Assembly (NCBI RefSeq): GCF_014218295.1
Contig: NZ_AP023287.1
Coordinates: 2,232,001-2,296,000 of the forward strand
Origin: Mycolicibacterium litorale
GTDB taxonomy: Bacteria > Actinomycetota > Actinomycetes > Mycobacteriales > Mycobacteriaceae
Direction of reading: 5' to 3'
Length of the DNA stretch: 64,000 bases
Shown here: positions 24,115-32,812 of the stretch, in pieces
Layout of the letters: each line of letters begins with the position of its first letter
How positions within the stretch are numbered: position 1 is the stretch's first letter
Notes under the pieces: generated by a model
The model's input: only the letters and a program-made list of their open reading frames with translations
Databases searched by the model: none
Told to the model about the DNA's origin: nothing
Translations under genes and position numbers: made by a program

Positions 24115-25167
24115 TCACACCGAAAACGCCCGGCGCAACCAGCCGATCACCAGCGGGATGACCTCGTCGGCCTTGCTCATCGCGACGTGCCCGGTGCCGG
24201 GGATCAGATGGACCTCGACGTTCGGCCTGCCCTCGAAACAGAGGGTGTCGGACTGCGGCACGAAGTAGTCGTCGGCGCCGTTGACCACCAGCATCGGCGC
24301 GTTGCCCGGGCGGGCGAGCAGCTCCCGTCGGGACAGCCGCTGCAGCCCCTCGGTGAGCTGTTCGACGGTGGGGGAGCGGTCGCAGTGCATCGCGTTGCCC
24401 AGGATGTCGTGCATGCCGAAGGGCAGCCTGTCCGCATGGTCGGCGGTGAAGGAGTCCAGCACGGGGCCGCCGAGATCGACTGCGGCGTCGACGATTCCGC
24501 TCAGCCCGGACATGGCTGCGAAGTTGCCCCCGAACGACGCGCCGAAGTGTGCGACCCGGCCGTCGCCCAGCGATCGGCCGTAGTCGGCGATTCCGGCAAC
24601 GACCTCGTCGGCGTGTTCGTCGAGCGGGATCGTCGACTCGCCGGTGCCCGGATGGTCGAACGCCACCGTCGTCACCCCCGCGTGCCGGGTGAACGCCACC
24701 CACCACGGATGGATGTCCATCTTCCAGGTGTCCACGCCGCCGCTGGCGATCAGCACCGGGCGCCGCGGGTGATCGCCGTCGGTCGAATACAGGTGCACCG
24801 GCACGTCGACGGTGCCGCCCCGGTAGGGCACCGCGATGATGCGGCGGTCGAAACGCACGGGAAAGTCCTTGGCCGCCAATAGGAACTGCGTGAGCTGGTG
24901 GTCCAGGGCGCGTACCCGCGCGGCGTCGGTGAGGCACGGGAACTTGGCGCAGCCGTAGAGCAGTGACGCCATCCGGTGCTCGCCCGCCCCGGCGTAGCGC
25001 TGCGCCAGCCGCGACCATTCGTACACCCAGCCGCCGGGTGCGTCGGTCCACATGTCGGTGATCGCGGCGCGTGCGTCCTCGATGTCGGACGCCGCGATCC
25101 CGAACTTCTCGAACTGGTGGGTGCGGTCGTCGAACATGGCGGCGGCGTCGACGTCGTAGGTGTACAT
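24115..25167 (-). CDS. FrsA/DUF1100-type alpha/beta hydrolase
   Basis: The 350-aa protein has an N-terminal helical cap (residues 1-110) and an alpha/beta hydrolase core. The nucleophile elbow is GASFGGNF (Ser), the oxyanion/HG region is VLIASGGVDTWKMDIHPW, the acid lies near NGADDYFVP, and the His is in IPGTGHVAMSKADEV. This architecture is shared by FrsA-like esterases and by C-C bond hydrolases such as 2,6-dihydroxypseudooxynicotine hydrolase. It is five bases downstream of the FAD monooxygenase stop on the same strand, so both work in one pathway: ring hydroxylation followed by hydrolytic cleavage is plausible. The ATG at 25137 is an alternative start. Substrate unknown. Confidence 0.82.
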   Translation of the reverse strand: MYTYDVDAAAMFDDRTHQFEKFGIAASDIEDARAAITDMWTDAPGGWVYEWSRLAQRYAGAGEHRMASLLYGCAKFPCLTDAARVRALDHQLTQFLLAAKDFPVRFDRRIIAVPYRGGTVDVPVHLYSTDGDHPRRPVLIASGGVDTWKMDIHPWWVAFTRHAGVTTVAFDHPGTGESTIPLDEHADEVVAGIADYGRSLGDGRVAHFGASFGGNFAAMSGLSGIVDAAVDLGGPVLDSFTADHADRLPFGMHDILGNAMHCDRSPTVEQLTEGLQRLSRRELLARPGNAPMLVVNGADDYFVPQSDTLCFEGRPNVEVHLIPGTGHVAMSKADEVIPLVIGWLRRAFSV

Positions 25168-25171
25168 CGGC

Positions 25172-26734
25172 CTACCGCGCGATCAGGGCGAAGTAGTCGG
25201 CGACGGAACGCTGGTCGTCCAGCGCGGTGACGGCGCCGATGTAGCCATCGGGGCGCACGACGATGCGACCACCGTCGCGCAGGCCGAACCGTGTGGCCAC
25301 CCGGGCCCGCGGGTCGGCGATCACCGCGTCGTAGCCGCCGACCGGGGTGTCGTCGGCGGTGACGAGCACCTGCGTCTGGCCGGCGGGACCGGCGGCGGGT
25401 GCGGGGGCGCCCTCCGTCACCGTCAGGATCGTGTGCCCGGTGTCGGCGCCGTGACACCAGCCAGTCAGCTGTTTCTGCAGGCCGGCGTCGGCGACGTGCG
25501 GAAAATGCTGTCCCGCAACCAGATCGGCGTGCCGCGGCCGGCGATCCAGCACCGCGGGGCTGCTCCCGTACCCGATGCCGACCTCTTCGACCACGGCGGC
25601 CATCTTCTGCCCGACGGCCGGGATGCGCCCGATCGTCCGCAGGACCGCGTCGCGCACCACGCGCGCCCCGCCGTGCAACGTGCCCGCCTGGGTCAGCCGG
25701 GCACTGAACGAGATGACCTGCTCGGCGACGGGGTGGCGCTCGGCGTGGTAGCTGTCGAGCAGTGTCTGCCCGCCGTCGCCGCGGATCACCATGGCCAGCT
25801 TCCACGCCAGGTTGAACGCGTCCTGCATGCCGGTGTTCATACCCTGGCCGCCGGCCGGGCTGTGGATGTGCGCGGCGTCGCCCGCCAGGAACACCCGGCC
25901 GTGGCGGTACCGCGGAACCTGCCCATGGTGGATCTCGAAACAGGTCAGCCAGTGGCTGCGGACGATCCGGATGCCGCCCACCCGCTCGTCGATGATGCGC
26001 TGCAGTTCCTCCTGCTGCGGGTGCAGGTTCACCGCAGTGTCCTGCGGATCGTGGATCTGGGCCATCAACCGGTTGCGGCCGTCGCGCATCGGCATCGTGA
26101 TGACCGGGCCCTGGGGCGAGAAGATCGTGTACATCGACTCGGGACCCAGATCGCTGTCGACGTCGCAGTCGCCGAGGATGAACCGCTCACCCCGAAACGA
26201 TCCCTGCAACCGGGTGCCGACGAGGTGGCGAACGGTGCTGTGCGCGCCGTCGGCGCCGACGAGCCAGCGGGCGTCCAGGGTCTCCTCGGTGCCGTCGGCA
26301 TGGCGCAGGGTGGCCCGGGCCGATCGGTCGTCCTGGGTCAGGCCGGTCAGTTCGGTCCCGCGGTCGACGGCGACACCGAGCCCGGCGAGCCGTTGGGTGA
26401 GCACGCGTTCGGTCTCGGTCTGCGGCGTGAGCAATGAATAGGGGTAGGCACTGTCGACGCCGCCGAAGGTGACCTCGCACAGCTCGGTGTCCTTGCTGAG
26501 CAGCTTCATGCCGGTCGACTTCACCCCGGTCGCGACGAGCTCGTCGAGGATGCCCATCCGGGCGAACATGTCCAGGCTGCGCGCGTGGACCGCGATCGCC
26601 CTCGATTGGTCGGTCGGCGCGGCGAGCTTGTCGACGATCCGTACCGCGACACCGCGGCGGGCCAGTTCGCAGGCGGCGACCAGGCCGACCGGTCCGCCGC
26701 CGGCCACCAGGACGTCTGTGGTGGAAGTGATCAT
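25172..26734 (-). CDS. FAD-dependent aromatic monooxygenase (PheA/TfdB type)
   Basis: The 520-aa flavoprotein has the ADP-binding fold VLVAGGGPVGLVAACELARR, the DG motif VGADGAHSTVRHLVG near residue 160, and the GD motif VFLAGDAAHIHSPAGGQGMN near residue 285, plus a C-terminal thioredoxin-like region. It should insert one oxygen atom into an aromatic or polyketide-like substrate with NAD(P)H. The start ATG 26734 has AGGAG five bases upstream; the longer frame to 26752 is less well supported. It is divergent from a TetR gene across two direct repeats, so it is probably repressed by that regulator and induced by a substrate. Confidence 0.88.
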   Translation of the reverse strand: MITSTTDVLVAGGGPVGLVAACELARRGVAVRIVDKLAAPTDQSRAIAVHARSLDMFARMGILDELVATGVKSTGMKLLSKDTELCEVTFGGVDSAYPYSLLTPQTETERVLTQRLAGLGVAVDRGTELTGLTQDDRSARATLRHADGTEETLDARWLVGADGAHSTVRHLVGTRLQGSFRGERFILGDCDVDSDLGPESMYTIFSPQGPVITMPMRDGRNRLMAQIHDPQDTAVNLHPQQEELQRIIDERVGGIRIVRSHWLTCFEIHHGQVPRYRHGRVFLAGDAAHIHSPAGGQGMNTGMQDAFNLAWKLAMVIRGDGGQTLLDSYHAERHPVAEQVISFSARLTQAGTLHGGARVVRDAVLRTIGRIPAVGQKMAAVVEEVGIGYGSSPAVLDRRPRHADLVAGQHFPHVADAGLQKQLTGWCHGADTGHTILTVTEGAPAPAAGPAGQTQVLVTADDTPVGGYDAVIADPRARVATRFGLRDGGRIVVRPDGYIGAVTALDDQRSVADYFALIAR

Positions 26735-26759
26735 GAGGGCTCCTGGATTCACGCTCCGT

Positions 26760-26794
26760 TGAAATTAGTCTCACGCTATGATGAAATTAATCTC
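26760..26794. promoter_or_regulatory. twin operator repeats TGAAATTARTCTC between monooxygenase and tetR
   Basis: TGAAATTAGTCTC (26760-26772) and TGAAATTAATCTC (26782-26794) are direct repeats 22 bases apart, about two helical turns. Each is itself a near palindrome (GA-A/G-ATTAAT-C/T-TC). They sit in the short divergent region of the monooxygenase and TetR genes, and the second overlaps the potential upstream tetR start. They are the likely binding sites of the adjacent TetR protein. Confidence 0.65.
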
Positions 26795-26825
26795 GACGCA
26801 AGAGCATCACGGACGGGTGGCGACA

Positions 26826-27428
26826 ATGGCCAAGAGGACGACCGCACCCGGCCCCCGCGACGAACGGGGTGTGCTGGCCGGCCGGATCCTCGCCGCCGCC
26901 CGCACCGCGTTCGCCGAACACGGCGCGGCCGGAACCACCATCCGGGCCGTCGCCCGGGCCGCCGACGTCGACCCCGCGCTGGTGTACCACTACTTCACGT
27001 CCAAGGAACGCCTGCTCGACGCCGCCACGGACCCACCGCAGCGCTGGCTGGAGAGCGTCGCCCGGACCTGGACCACCCCGCTCGACGACCTGGGCGCCGC
27101 GCTGCTGAGGCTGATGCTGGGAGCGTGGGCCGACGACGAGATCGGCCCGGTGCTGCGCGCGGTGCTGCAGACGGCGGCGCACGAGCCGTCCACGCGGGAG
27201 AAGTTGCGCGCGATCGTCGAGCGCAGCCTCATCGGGGTCTCGCAGCTGGGGACCGACGACCGGGACCGCCAGGTCCGCAGTGGACTGATCTCCTCGCAGA
27301 TCATGGGGCTGGCGATGATGCGCTACATCTGGCGGATCGAACCGGTGGCCTCGATGTCGGAGGACGAACTCGTCGCCGCGGTCGCGCCGAACCTGCAGCG
27401 CTACATCGACGGCGATCTGTCCGGTTAG
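26826..27428 (+). CDS. TetR-family repressor
   Basis: The 200-aa protein has an N-terminal helix-turn-helix (ILAAARTAFAEHGAAGTTIR, then AVARAADVDPALVYHYFTSK), typical of TetR, and a C-terminal ligand domain with helices ending in ALVSEDEL-like sequence. I start at ATG 26826 (MAKRTTAPG). The frame is open to 26778, but that segment contains one of the operator repeats. It likely represses the divergent monooxygenase-hydrolase operon and itself. It converges with the NCS1 transporter gene, whose stop it overlaps by four bases. Confidence 0.88.
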   Translation: MAKRTTAPGPRDERGVLAGRILAAARTAFAEHGAAGTTIRAVARAADVDPALVYHYFTSKERLLDAATDPPQRWLESVARTWTTPLDDLGAALLRLMLGAWADDEIGPVLRAVLQTAAHEPSTREKLRAIVERSLIGVSQLGTDDRDRQVRSGLISSQIMGLAMMRYIWRIEPVASMSEDELVAAVAPNLQRYIDGDLSG

Positions 27429-29092
27429 GCCTGGGCCGGCAGCACGTGGTCGCCGACCCGGTCGGTGGACAGGCACAGCGAGCAGATGAACGCGTCGTGG
27501 GTCGCGCACGCCACCATGTCCGGCCGTTCGTAGTCGTGGCGGCAGACGTGGCAGGCGAGCTGTTCGCCGGACGGGTTGCCGTATTCGTCGTACATCGGCA
27601 GGTCGATACCGTCGTCGGTGCGGCGCAGGTAGTAGCGGCCCTTGGTGGCGAGCGCGAACACCGGCGGCAGCACCAGGGCCAGGCCGATGGCGACCAGCGG
27701 CGAGTACGGGCGGACCGTCTCGCCGAGCAAGCCGAAGAACGCGAGGATCGACACCCCGGCGGCGATCAGCATGGACCCGAAGCCGACCGGGTTGATCGCG
27801 TACAGCATGCCGCGGCGGAACTCCGGCGCCTTGGGGGAGATGCCCAGCAGGTGCTTGTTGACGACGATGTCGGAGGCCACTACGACGACCCAGGCCATCC
27901 CGCAGTTCGCGTAGAACCCGAGGATCGTGTTGAGGAAGTCGAACATGTTGGCTTCCATCAGGATCAGCGCGATCAGCAGGTTGAAGGCCAGGAACACCAG
28001 CCGGCCGGGGTAGCGCTTGGTGACGCGGGTGAACGAGTTCGTCCACGCGAGCGATCCGGAGTAGGCGTTGGTGACGTTGATCTTGATCTGGCTGATGACG
28101 ACGAGCAGGACCGCGAGGGTCATCGCCAGCCAGCCGGGCAGGAAGTTCTCGTAGATCTCCAGGAACTGGTGCACCGGCTGGTTGGCGATCCCCGCACTGT
28201 CGGCGACGTTGGCGATCAGGTACACCGCCAGGAACAGGCCGACGATCTGTTTGACGGCGCCGAAGAACACCCAGCCGGGCCCGGCCAGGATCATCCACGT
28301 CCACCAACTACGGCTGTTCTCCGGTGTCTTCGGCGGCATGAAGCGCAGATAGTCGATCTGCTCGGCGATCTGGGCGATCAACGACAGACACACGCCGGCG
28401 GCCAACAGCGTGGAGCCGAGGTCGAACCCGCCCGCACCCTCCTCACCCGGGTAGGCGAAGAACTGGCCGACCGACTCGGGATGGCTCACCACGAGGTAGA
28501 CGAACGGGGCCACCATCAGCACCAGCCACAGCGGAGTCGTCCAGACCTGCAGCGTGGAGAGCACTTTCATGCCGTAGATCACCAGCGGGAAGATGACGAT
28601 CGTCGAGACCGCGTAGCCCAGCCACAGCGGGACGCCGAGGCCGAGCTCGAGCCCCTGGGCCATGATCGAGCCCTCGAGGGCGAAGAAGATGAACGTGAAG
28701 GTGGCCATGATGACGTTGGTGACCACGGACCCGTAGTAACCGAAGCCGCTGCCACGGGTGATCAGGTCGAGATCCATGTTGTAGCGGGCCGCGTAGTAGG
28801 CGAGCGGGAATCCGGACAGGAAGATCACGACGGCGAAGATCAGGATTCCCCACAGCGCGTTGGTGGTGCCGTAGGCGATGCCGATGTTCGCGCCGATCGC
28901 GAAGTCGGCCAGGTAGGCGATGCCGCCGAGTGCGGAGACACCCACCACGCCGGTCGACCACTTGCGGTAGCTGCGCGGGGCGAACCGCAGCGTGTAGTCC
29001 TCCAGCGTCTCCTTGGTGGCGCTTACCCTGCCCGCGTCGGTGTCCGCGTCGGTTGCCGGGGGCACCTGGTCCCTGCTGACGTCCTGGGTCAT
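27425..29092 (-). CDS. NCS1-type purine/cytosine permease with zinc-finger-like C-terminus
   Basis: The 555-aa protein has about twelve membrane spans with NCS1 features: the N-terminal RFAPRSYRKWSTG, the GANIGIAYGTTNALWGIL region, a central RSWWTWMILAGPGW loop, and INPVGFGSMLIAAGVSI near the end. It probably imports a nucleobase, hydantoin or related compound with a cation. After the last span (about residue 475) is an 80-residue cytoplasmic tail with Cys514, Cys517, Cys529, His532, Cys537 and Cys540 (CHVC, CATH, CSLC), which should bind one or two zinc ions and is not part of the transport fold. Position downstream of and convergent to tetR links it loosely to the monooxygenase block. Substrate uncertain. 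Confidence 0.85.
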   Translation of the reverse strand: MTQDVSRDQVPPATDADTDAGRVSATKETLEDYTLRFAPRSYRKWSTGVVGVSALGGIAYLADFAIGANIGIAYGTTNALWGILIFAVVIFLSGFPLAYYAARYNMDLDLITRGSGFGYYGSVVTNVIMATFTFIFFALEGSIMAQGLELGLGVPLWLGYAVSTIVIFPLVIYGMKVLSTLQVWTTPLWLVLMVAPFVYLVVSHPESVGQFFAYPGEEGAGGFDLGSTLLAAGVCLSLIAQIAEQIDYLRFMPPKTPENSRSWWTWMILAGPGWVFFGAVKQIVGLFLAVYLIANVADSAGIANQPVHQFLEIYENFLPGWLAMTLAVLLVVISQIKINVTNAYSGSLAWTNSFTRVTKRYPGRLVFLAFNLLIALILMEANMFDFLNTILGFYANCGMAWVVVVASDIVVNKHLLGISPKAPEFRRGMLYAINPVGFGSMLIAAGVSILAFFGLLGETVRPYSPLVAIGLALVLPPVFALATKGRYYLRRTDDGIDLPMYDEYGNPSGEQLACHVCRHDYERPDMVACATHDAFICSLCLSTDRVGDHVLPAQA

Positions 29093-29242
29093 CCGGCAAA
29101 GCTAGGGCCGTGCTGTTTCGGCGCCGTGACGAACATGTTGCACCCGGCGGCGGGTTCCCGCAGGTCTGCATACGGCACCGCGATCCGATCCACGTAGACT
29201 CGGCTACCGGACTCGAACTTGAGTGAGAGAGGTAGTTCGCCG

Positions 29243-29995
29243 ATGAGCGGCCATTCCAAGTGGGCGACCACGAAGCACAAGAAGGCGATCATCGACGCCC
29301 GCCGAGGGAAGAACTTCGCCAAGCTGATCAAGAACATCGAGGTGGCGGCCCGCACCGGCGGCGGTGATCCGGGCGGCAACCCGACGCTGTACGACGCCAT
29401 CCAGAAGGCCAAGAAGAACTCGGTGCCCAACGACAACATCGAGCGGGCCCGCAAACGCGGCGCCGGTGAAGAGGCGGGCGGCGCCGACTGGCAGACCATC
29501 ACCTACGAGGGGTACGGCCCCAACGGGGTCGCCGTGCTGATCGAGTGTCTGACCGACAACCGCAACCGCGCGGCCGGCGAGGTGCGTGTCGCGATGACCC
29601 GCAACGGCGGCAACATGGCCGACCCGGGTTCGGTGGCCTACCTCTTCTCGCGCAAGGGCGTGGTGACACTGGAGAAGAACGGTCTGACCGAGGACGACGT
29701 GCTGATGGCCGTGCTGGAGGCCGGCGCCGAGGAGGTCAACGACCTCGGCGACAGCTTCGAGATCATCTCCGAGCCCACCGATCTGGTGGCCGTGCGGACC
29801 GCGCTGCAGGAGGCGGGTATCGACTACGACTCCGCCGATGCCAGCTTCCAGCCGTCGGTCACCGTGCCGCTCGACGCCGAGGGCGCCCGCAAGGTGATGA
29901 AGCTGGTCGACGCCCTCGAGGACAGCGATGACGTCCAGGACGTCTACACCAACGCCGACATCCCCGACGAGATCCTGGCCCAGCTCGAGGCGTAG
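29243..29995 (+). CDS. YebC/PmpR family DNA-binding or translation factor
   Basis: The 250-aa protein starts at ATG 29243 with the invariant [20 protein letters not shown] and continues with [17 protein letters not shown] and the [17 protein letters not shown] core. Full length and all three domains are present. Members act as transcription regulators (PmpR) or, as shown recently for YebC in other bacteria, in relieving ribosome stalling at proline runs. In M. tuberculosis the homologue (Rv2603c) is downstream of pdxT. Here a 5-kb block separates them. It ends 21 bases before the convergent polyprenyl synthase gene. Confidence 0.95.
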   Translation: MSGHSKWATTKHKKAIIDARRGKNFAKLIKNIEVAARTGGGDPGGNPTLYDAIQKAKKNSVPNDNIERARKRGAGEEAGGADWQTITYEGYGPNGVAVLIECLTDNRNRAAGEVRVAMTRNGGNMADPGSVAYLFSRKGVVTLEKNGLTEDDVLMAVLEAGAEEVNDLGDSFEIISEPTDLVAVRTALQEAGIDYDSADASFQPSVTVPLDAEGARKVMKLVDALEDSDDVQDVYTNADIPDEILAQLEA

Positions 29996-30016
29996 TCCTC
30001 GCTCCGCGGCGGCCGG

Positions 30017-31117
30017 TCAGGCCGTCGGCAGGAAGGACAGCTCGGTGCACTCGACGAGGATCTCCGACAGTCCCGCGACCGTCGTCGCATCCGTGTTCTC
30101 CGCCAGTTCTGCCACCGCACCGTGCGCGATGTCGACCAGGTCGGCGATGCGCCGTCCGACCCGGTCCGCGGCGCCGCACTGCAGCACGACCGTCTGCACC
30201 TCGGCGATGGCCGCCGCATCCGCAGCGGTGTCGCCGACGATGCTGGCCAGCAGGCTGCGGTCCAGATCGTCGGCCAGCTCGTAGGCCGCGCCGAGCAGTT
30301 CGGTGGGTTTGCCGGCCCGGATGTCGTCACCGGTCTGTTTACCGCTGGTCTTCGTGGTGCCGAACAGGTCGGCCAGATCGTCGCGCAGCTGGAATGCCCG
30401 GCCGACCGCGGCGGCGTATCGGCCCAGCGTGGCCGCGGTGGCGGCCGACGTCGACCCGGCCAGTGTCAGCCCCAGCTCGGCGGGACGTTCGACGGTGTAG
30501 GCGCTGGTCTTGTAGTGCAGGATCTTCTCCGCCGTCGCCGCCTGGTAGTCGCGGCCCGCCTGCGCCTGCAACTCCAGCAGCTGACCGGCCAGCACCTCCA
30601 GTCGCATGGTGCGGAACACTCGCGAGGTGCGGCGCGCGACCTCCTCGGGCAGGCCCGCCACCGCGTCGTCGAACGTGTCGTGCGCCGCCGACCAGAGCAG
30701 ATCGCCGACCAGCAGCGCCATGTTGTCGCCGAACTCCCGTGAGTCGCCCCACCCGGCTCCGGTGCGGTGGTCCGCCGCCAGCGCCGCGCGCACCGACGGT
30801 TGGCCGCGGCGCACGTCGGAACTGTCGATCACGTCGTCGTGGACCAGGATCGCCGCGTGCAGCAACTCGAGCGCGGCGGCCAGGCCCACCAGCGGCCCCG
30901 GCGACGCATCCGCGTCCGCGCCGACCCGCCACCCCCAGTAGGCGAACCGGGGGCGCAGGCGCTTACCCCCGGCCTGCACGGCGGACCGGCACAGCCCGGC
31001 CACGGTCGAGAGGCTTTCGTCGACCGACCGCAGCGGTTCGGTGACACTGTCGGTGACGACGGTCTGCAGGTGATCTTCGAGGGCCGACAGGAAGGCCGTC
31101 TGGTCGGTGTCGGACAC
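30017..31117 (-). CDS. polyprenyl diphosphate synthase (GGPP synthase type)
   Basis: The 366-aa trans-prenyltransferase has the first aspartate-rich motif in ILVHDDVIDSS, the GGKRLRPRFAYWGW substrate motif, the RGQPSVR region and the second motif FQLRDDLADLFGT. Both Asp motifs are intact, so it should condense IPP with allylic diphosphates. Product length (geranylgeranyl or other) cannot be fixed from sequence. GTG 31117 is chosen because GAGG lies shortly upstream and protein similarity begins there; the frame is open much further. It has no isoprenoid partner genes nearby and is divergent from the permease operon. Confidence 0.9.
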   Translation of the reverse strand: MSDTDQTAFLSALEDHLQTVVTDSVTEPLRSVDESLSTVAGLCRSAVQAGGKRLRPRFAYWGWRVGADADASPGPLVGLAAALELLHAAILVHDDVIDSSDVRRGQPSVRAALAADHRTGAGWGDSREFGDNMALLVGDLLWSAAHDTFDDAVAGLPEEVARRTSRVFRTMRLEVLAGQLLELQAQAGRDYQAATAEKILHYKTSAYTVERPAELGLTLAGSTSAATAATLGRYAAAVGRAFQLRDDLADLFGTTKTSGKQTGDDIRAGKPTELLGAAYELADDLDRSLLASIVGDTAADAAAIAEVQTVVLQCGAADRVGRRIADLVDIAHGAVAELAENTDATTVAGLSEILVECTELSFLPTA

Positions 31118-31208
31118 GACATCCTCACTCTCTGATGGGGCGGCGCCGCGAGTGTATGGGGTCGGAGCCGTGGTTCGGCGCACCCGGCGCCGATCCGGAC
31201 TGCGGGCG

Positions 31209-31234
31209 TTGTAGATCCCTTGTAGATCCCTACA
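31209..31234. promoter_or_regulatory. tandem repeat and palindrome upstream of the permease operon
   Basis: Two consecutive copies of TTGTAGATCCC (31209-31219 and 31220-31230) run into TACA. The second copy forms the inverted repeat TGTAG-ATCC-CTACA (31221-31234). It lies about 112 bases before the permease start codon, in the 228-base divergent region. It is a candidate operator for the PucR-type regulator encoded downstream or for another regulator. Confidence 0.5.
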
Positions 31235-31345
31235 GTCGCGTGCCCGGTGACTGTACGCCCAAACCACAGTTCGCCATACGTCGTGCGGGCGCCGCCGTGG
31301 CATGCCCATACTTGCGTGTCCGCAGGGCGGTGAAAGGGAGAACAC

Positions 31346-32812
31346 ATGACGTCGAGTGCGCAAATAGGTTCCGCGCCAACGGAATTGAGGCGCGAGTTTT
31401 CGCTGTGGTCGGCGTTCGCCTTCGCCTTCGCCTTCATCTCGCCGATCGTGGCGATGTACGGCATCTACGGTCTGTCGCTGGCCACCGCGGGACCGGGGTT
31501 CTGGTGGACCTTCGTCGTCGTCGGGGTCGGTCAGTGCATCGTGGCGCTCGCCTTCGCCGAACTCGTCTCCCGCTGGCCCTACGAGGGATCGATCTACCAG
31601 TGGACCAGGCGGCTGGCCGGGGAGGTGGCCGGATGGCTCGCCGGCTGGGTCTACATGTGGGCCCTGGTGATCATCATGGCCACCGTCGCCTACGGCGGGG
31701 CCGGGTTCCTGGCTCAGCTGATCGGGATCGAACGTCCGACCGCGGTGCAGCAGAGCATCGTGGCACTGCTGATCCTGCTCGCCGGCACCGGCGCGAACAT
31801 CCTCGGGCGCGGATTCCTCAAGGCGCTGATGTTCGGCAGCATCATCGCCGAGATCGTCGCCTCCATCGGGCTGGGCACCTACCTGCTGATCTTCCACCGC
31901 CACCACGGATTCGACGCGGTCCTGCACGGCATCGACCTGTCCAGCGGATGGTCGTGGGCCTACATCTCCGGTCCGTTCCTGGCCGCACTGGCCTTCACCG
32001 GGTGGTCGATCCTCGGGTTCGAGAGCGCGGGCGCGATCGCCGAAGAGGTCAAGGAGACGCGGCGCAACGTGCCGAAGGCGATGCTGTTCTCCATCGCGTT
32101 CATCGCGCTCGTCATCGCCTACGCCTCGCTGGCCGTCACCCTGGCGGTGCCCGACTTCGAGATGGTGCGCTCCGGTGAGGAACCCGACCCGGTCTCCTAC
32201 GTGCTGAGCAGCGCACTCGGTGAAGCGGCCGTCAAACCCATCCTGCTGGCCTTCGTGATCGGGTTCCTGGCGAGCTTCCTGGCACTGCAGGCGTCGGGTT
32301 CCCGGGTCATCTGGTCCTTCGCCCGCGACAAGGTGCTGCCCGGGTCGGCGGTGCTGTCCAAGCTGTCGAAGACCGAGGCGCAGCCCATCCCGGCGATCCT
32401 GGTCACCACCGTCATCGGGGCGTTCGTCTACCTGATCTCGGCGACCGACGTCTACTCGATCCTGGTCACCTTCACCGCGGGCGGCTACTATCTGGCCTTC
32501 CTGTTCCCGCTGTTGACCGGCCTGGTGTCGCGGCTGCGCGGCACCTGGGAACCCGGCCCGTGGAACCTCGGCCGCTTCGGCACACCGGTCGCCGTGCTGG
32601 CGGTGCTGTGGGTCGGATTCGAGTTCACCAACATCGTCTGGCCGCGCACGGTGTCCGAGTCCTGGTACATGAACTGGGCCTTCTTCGTAGCAATGGGCGC
32701 GATCCTCGCGCTCGGTGCGGTGATCATCAAGGCGCGCAACGTCGGTGGGCGCCGCCTGGAACCGACGGCCGAAGCCACCGGCGCCGGCGAACCCGTCAGC
32801 GAGTCGGTATGA
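31346..32812 (+). CDS. APC-family amino acid/amine permease
   Basis: The 488-aa protein has about twelve spans in APC superfamily arrangement, with the N-terminal RREFSLWSAFAFAFAFISPI, the first-repeat FAELVSRWPYEGSIYQWTRR, and the sequence ILGFESAGAIAEEVKETRRN after span 6, all typical of amino acid-polyamine-organocation permeases. It probably imports the substrate of the downstream catabolic genes, likely a cationic or zwitterionic nitrogen compound. ATG 31346 is preceded by AAAGGGAG. Its stop overlaps the first SDR gene in ATGA, so it is the first gene of the operon. Confidence 0.88.
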   Translation: MTSSAQIGSAPTELRREFSLWSAFAFAFAFISPIVAMYGIYGLSLATAGPGFWWTFVVVGVGQCIVALAFAELVSRWPYEGSIYQWTRRLAGEVAGWLAGWVYMWALVIIMATVAYGGAGFLAQLIGIERPTAVQQSIVALLILLAGTGANILGRGFLKALMFGSIIAEIVASIGLGTYLLIFHRHHGFDAVLHGIDLSSGWSWAYISGPFLAALAFTGWSILGFESAGAIAEEVKETRRNVPKAMLFSIAFIALVIAYASLAVTLAVPDFEMVRSGEEPDPVSYVLSSALGEAAVKPILLAFVIGFLASFLALQASGSRVIWSFARDKVLPGSAVLSKLSKTEAQPIPAILVTTVIGAFVYLISATDVYSILVTFTAGGYYLAFLFPLLTGLVSRLRGTWEPGPWNLGRFGTPVAVLAVLWVGFEFTNIVWPRTVSESWYMNWAFFVAMGAILALGAVIIKARNVGGRRLEPTAEATGAGEPVSESV

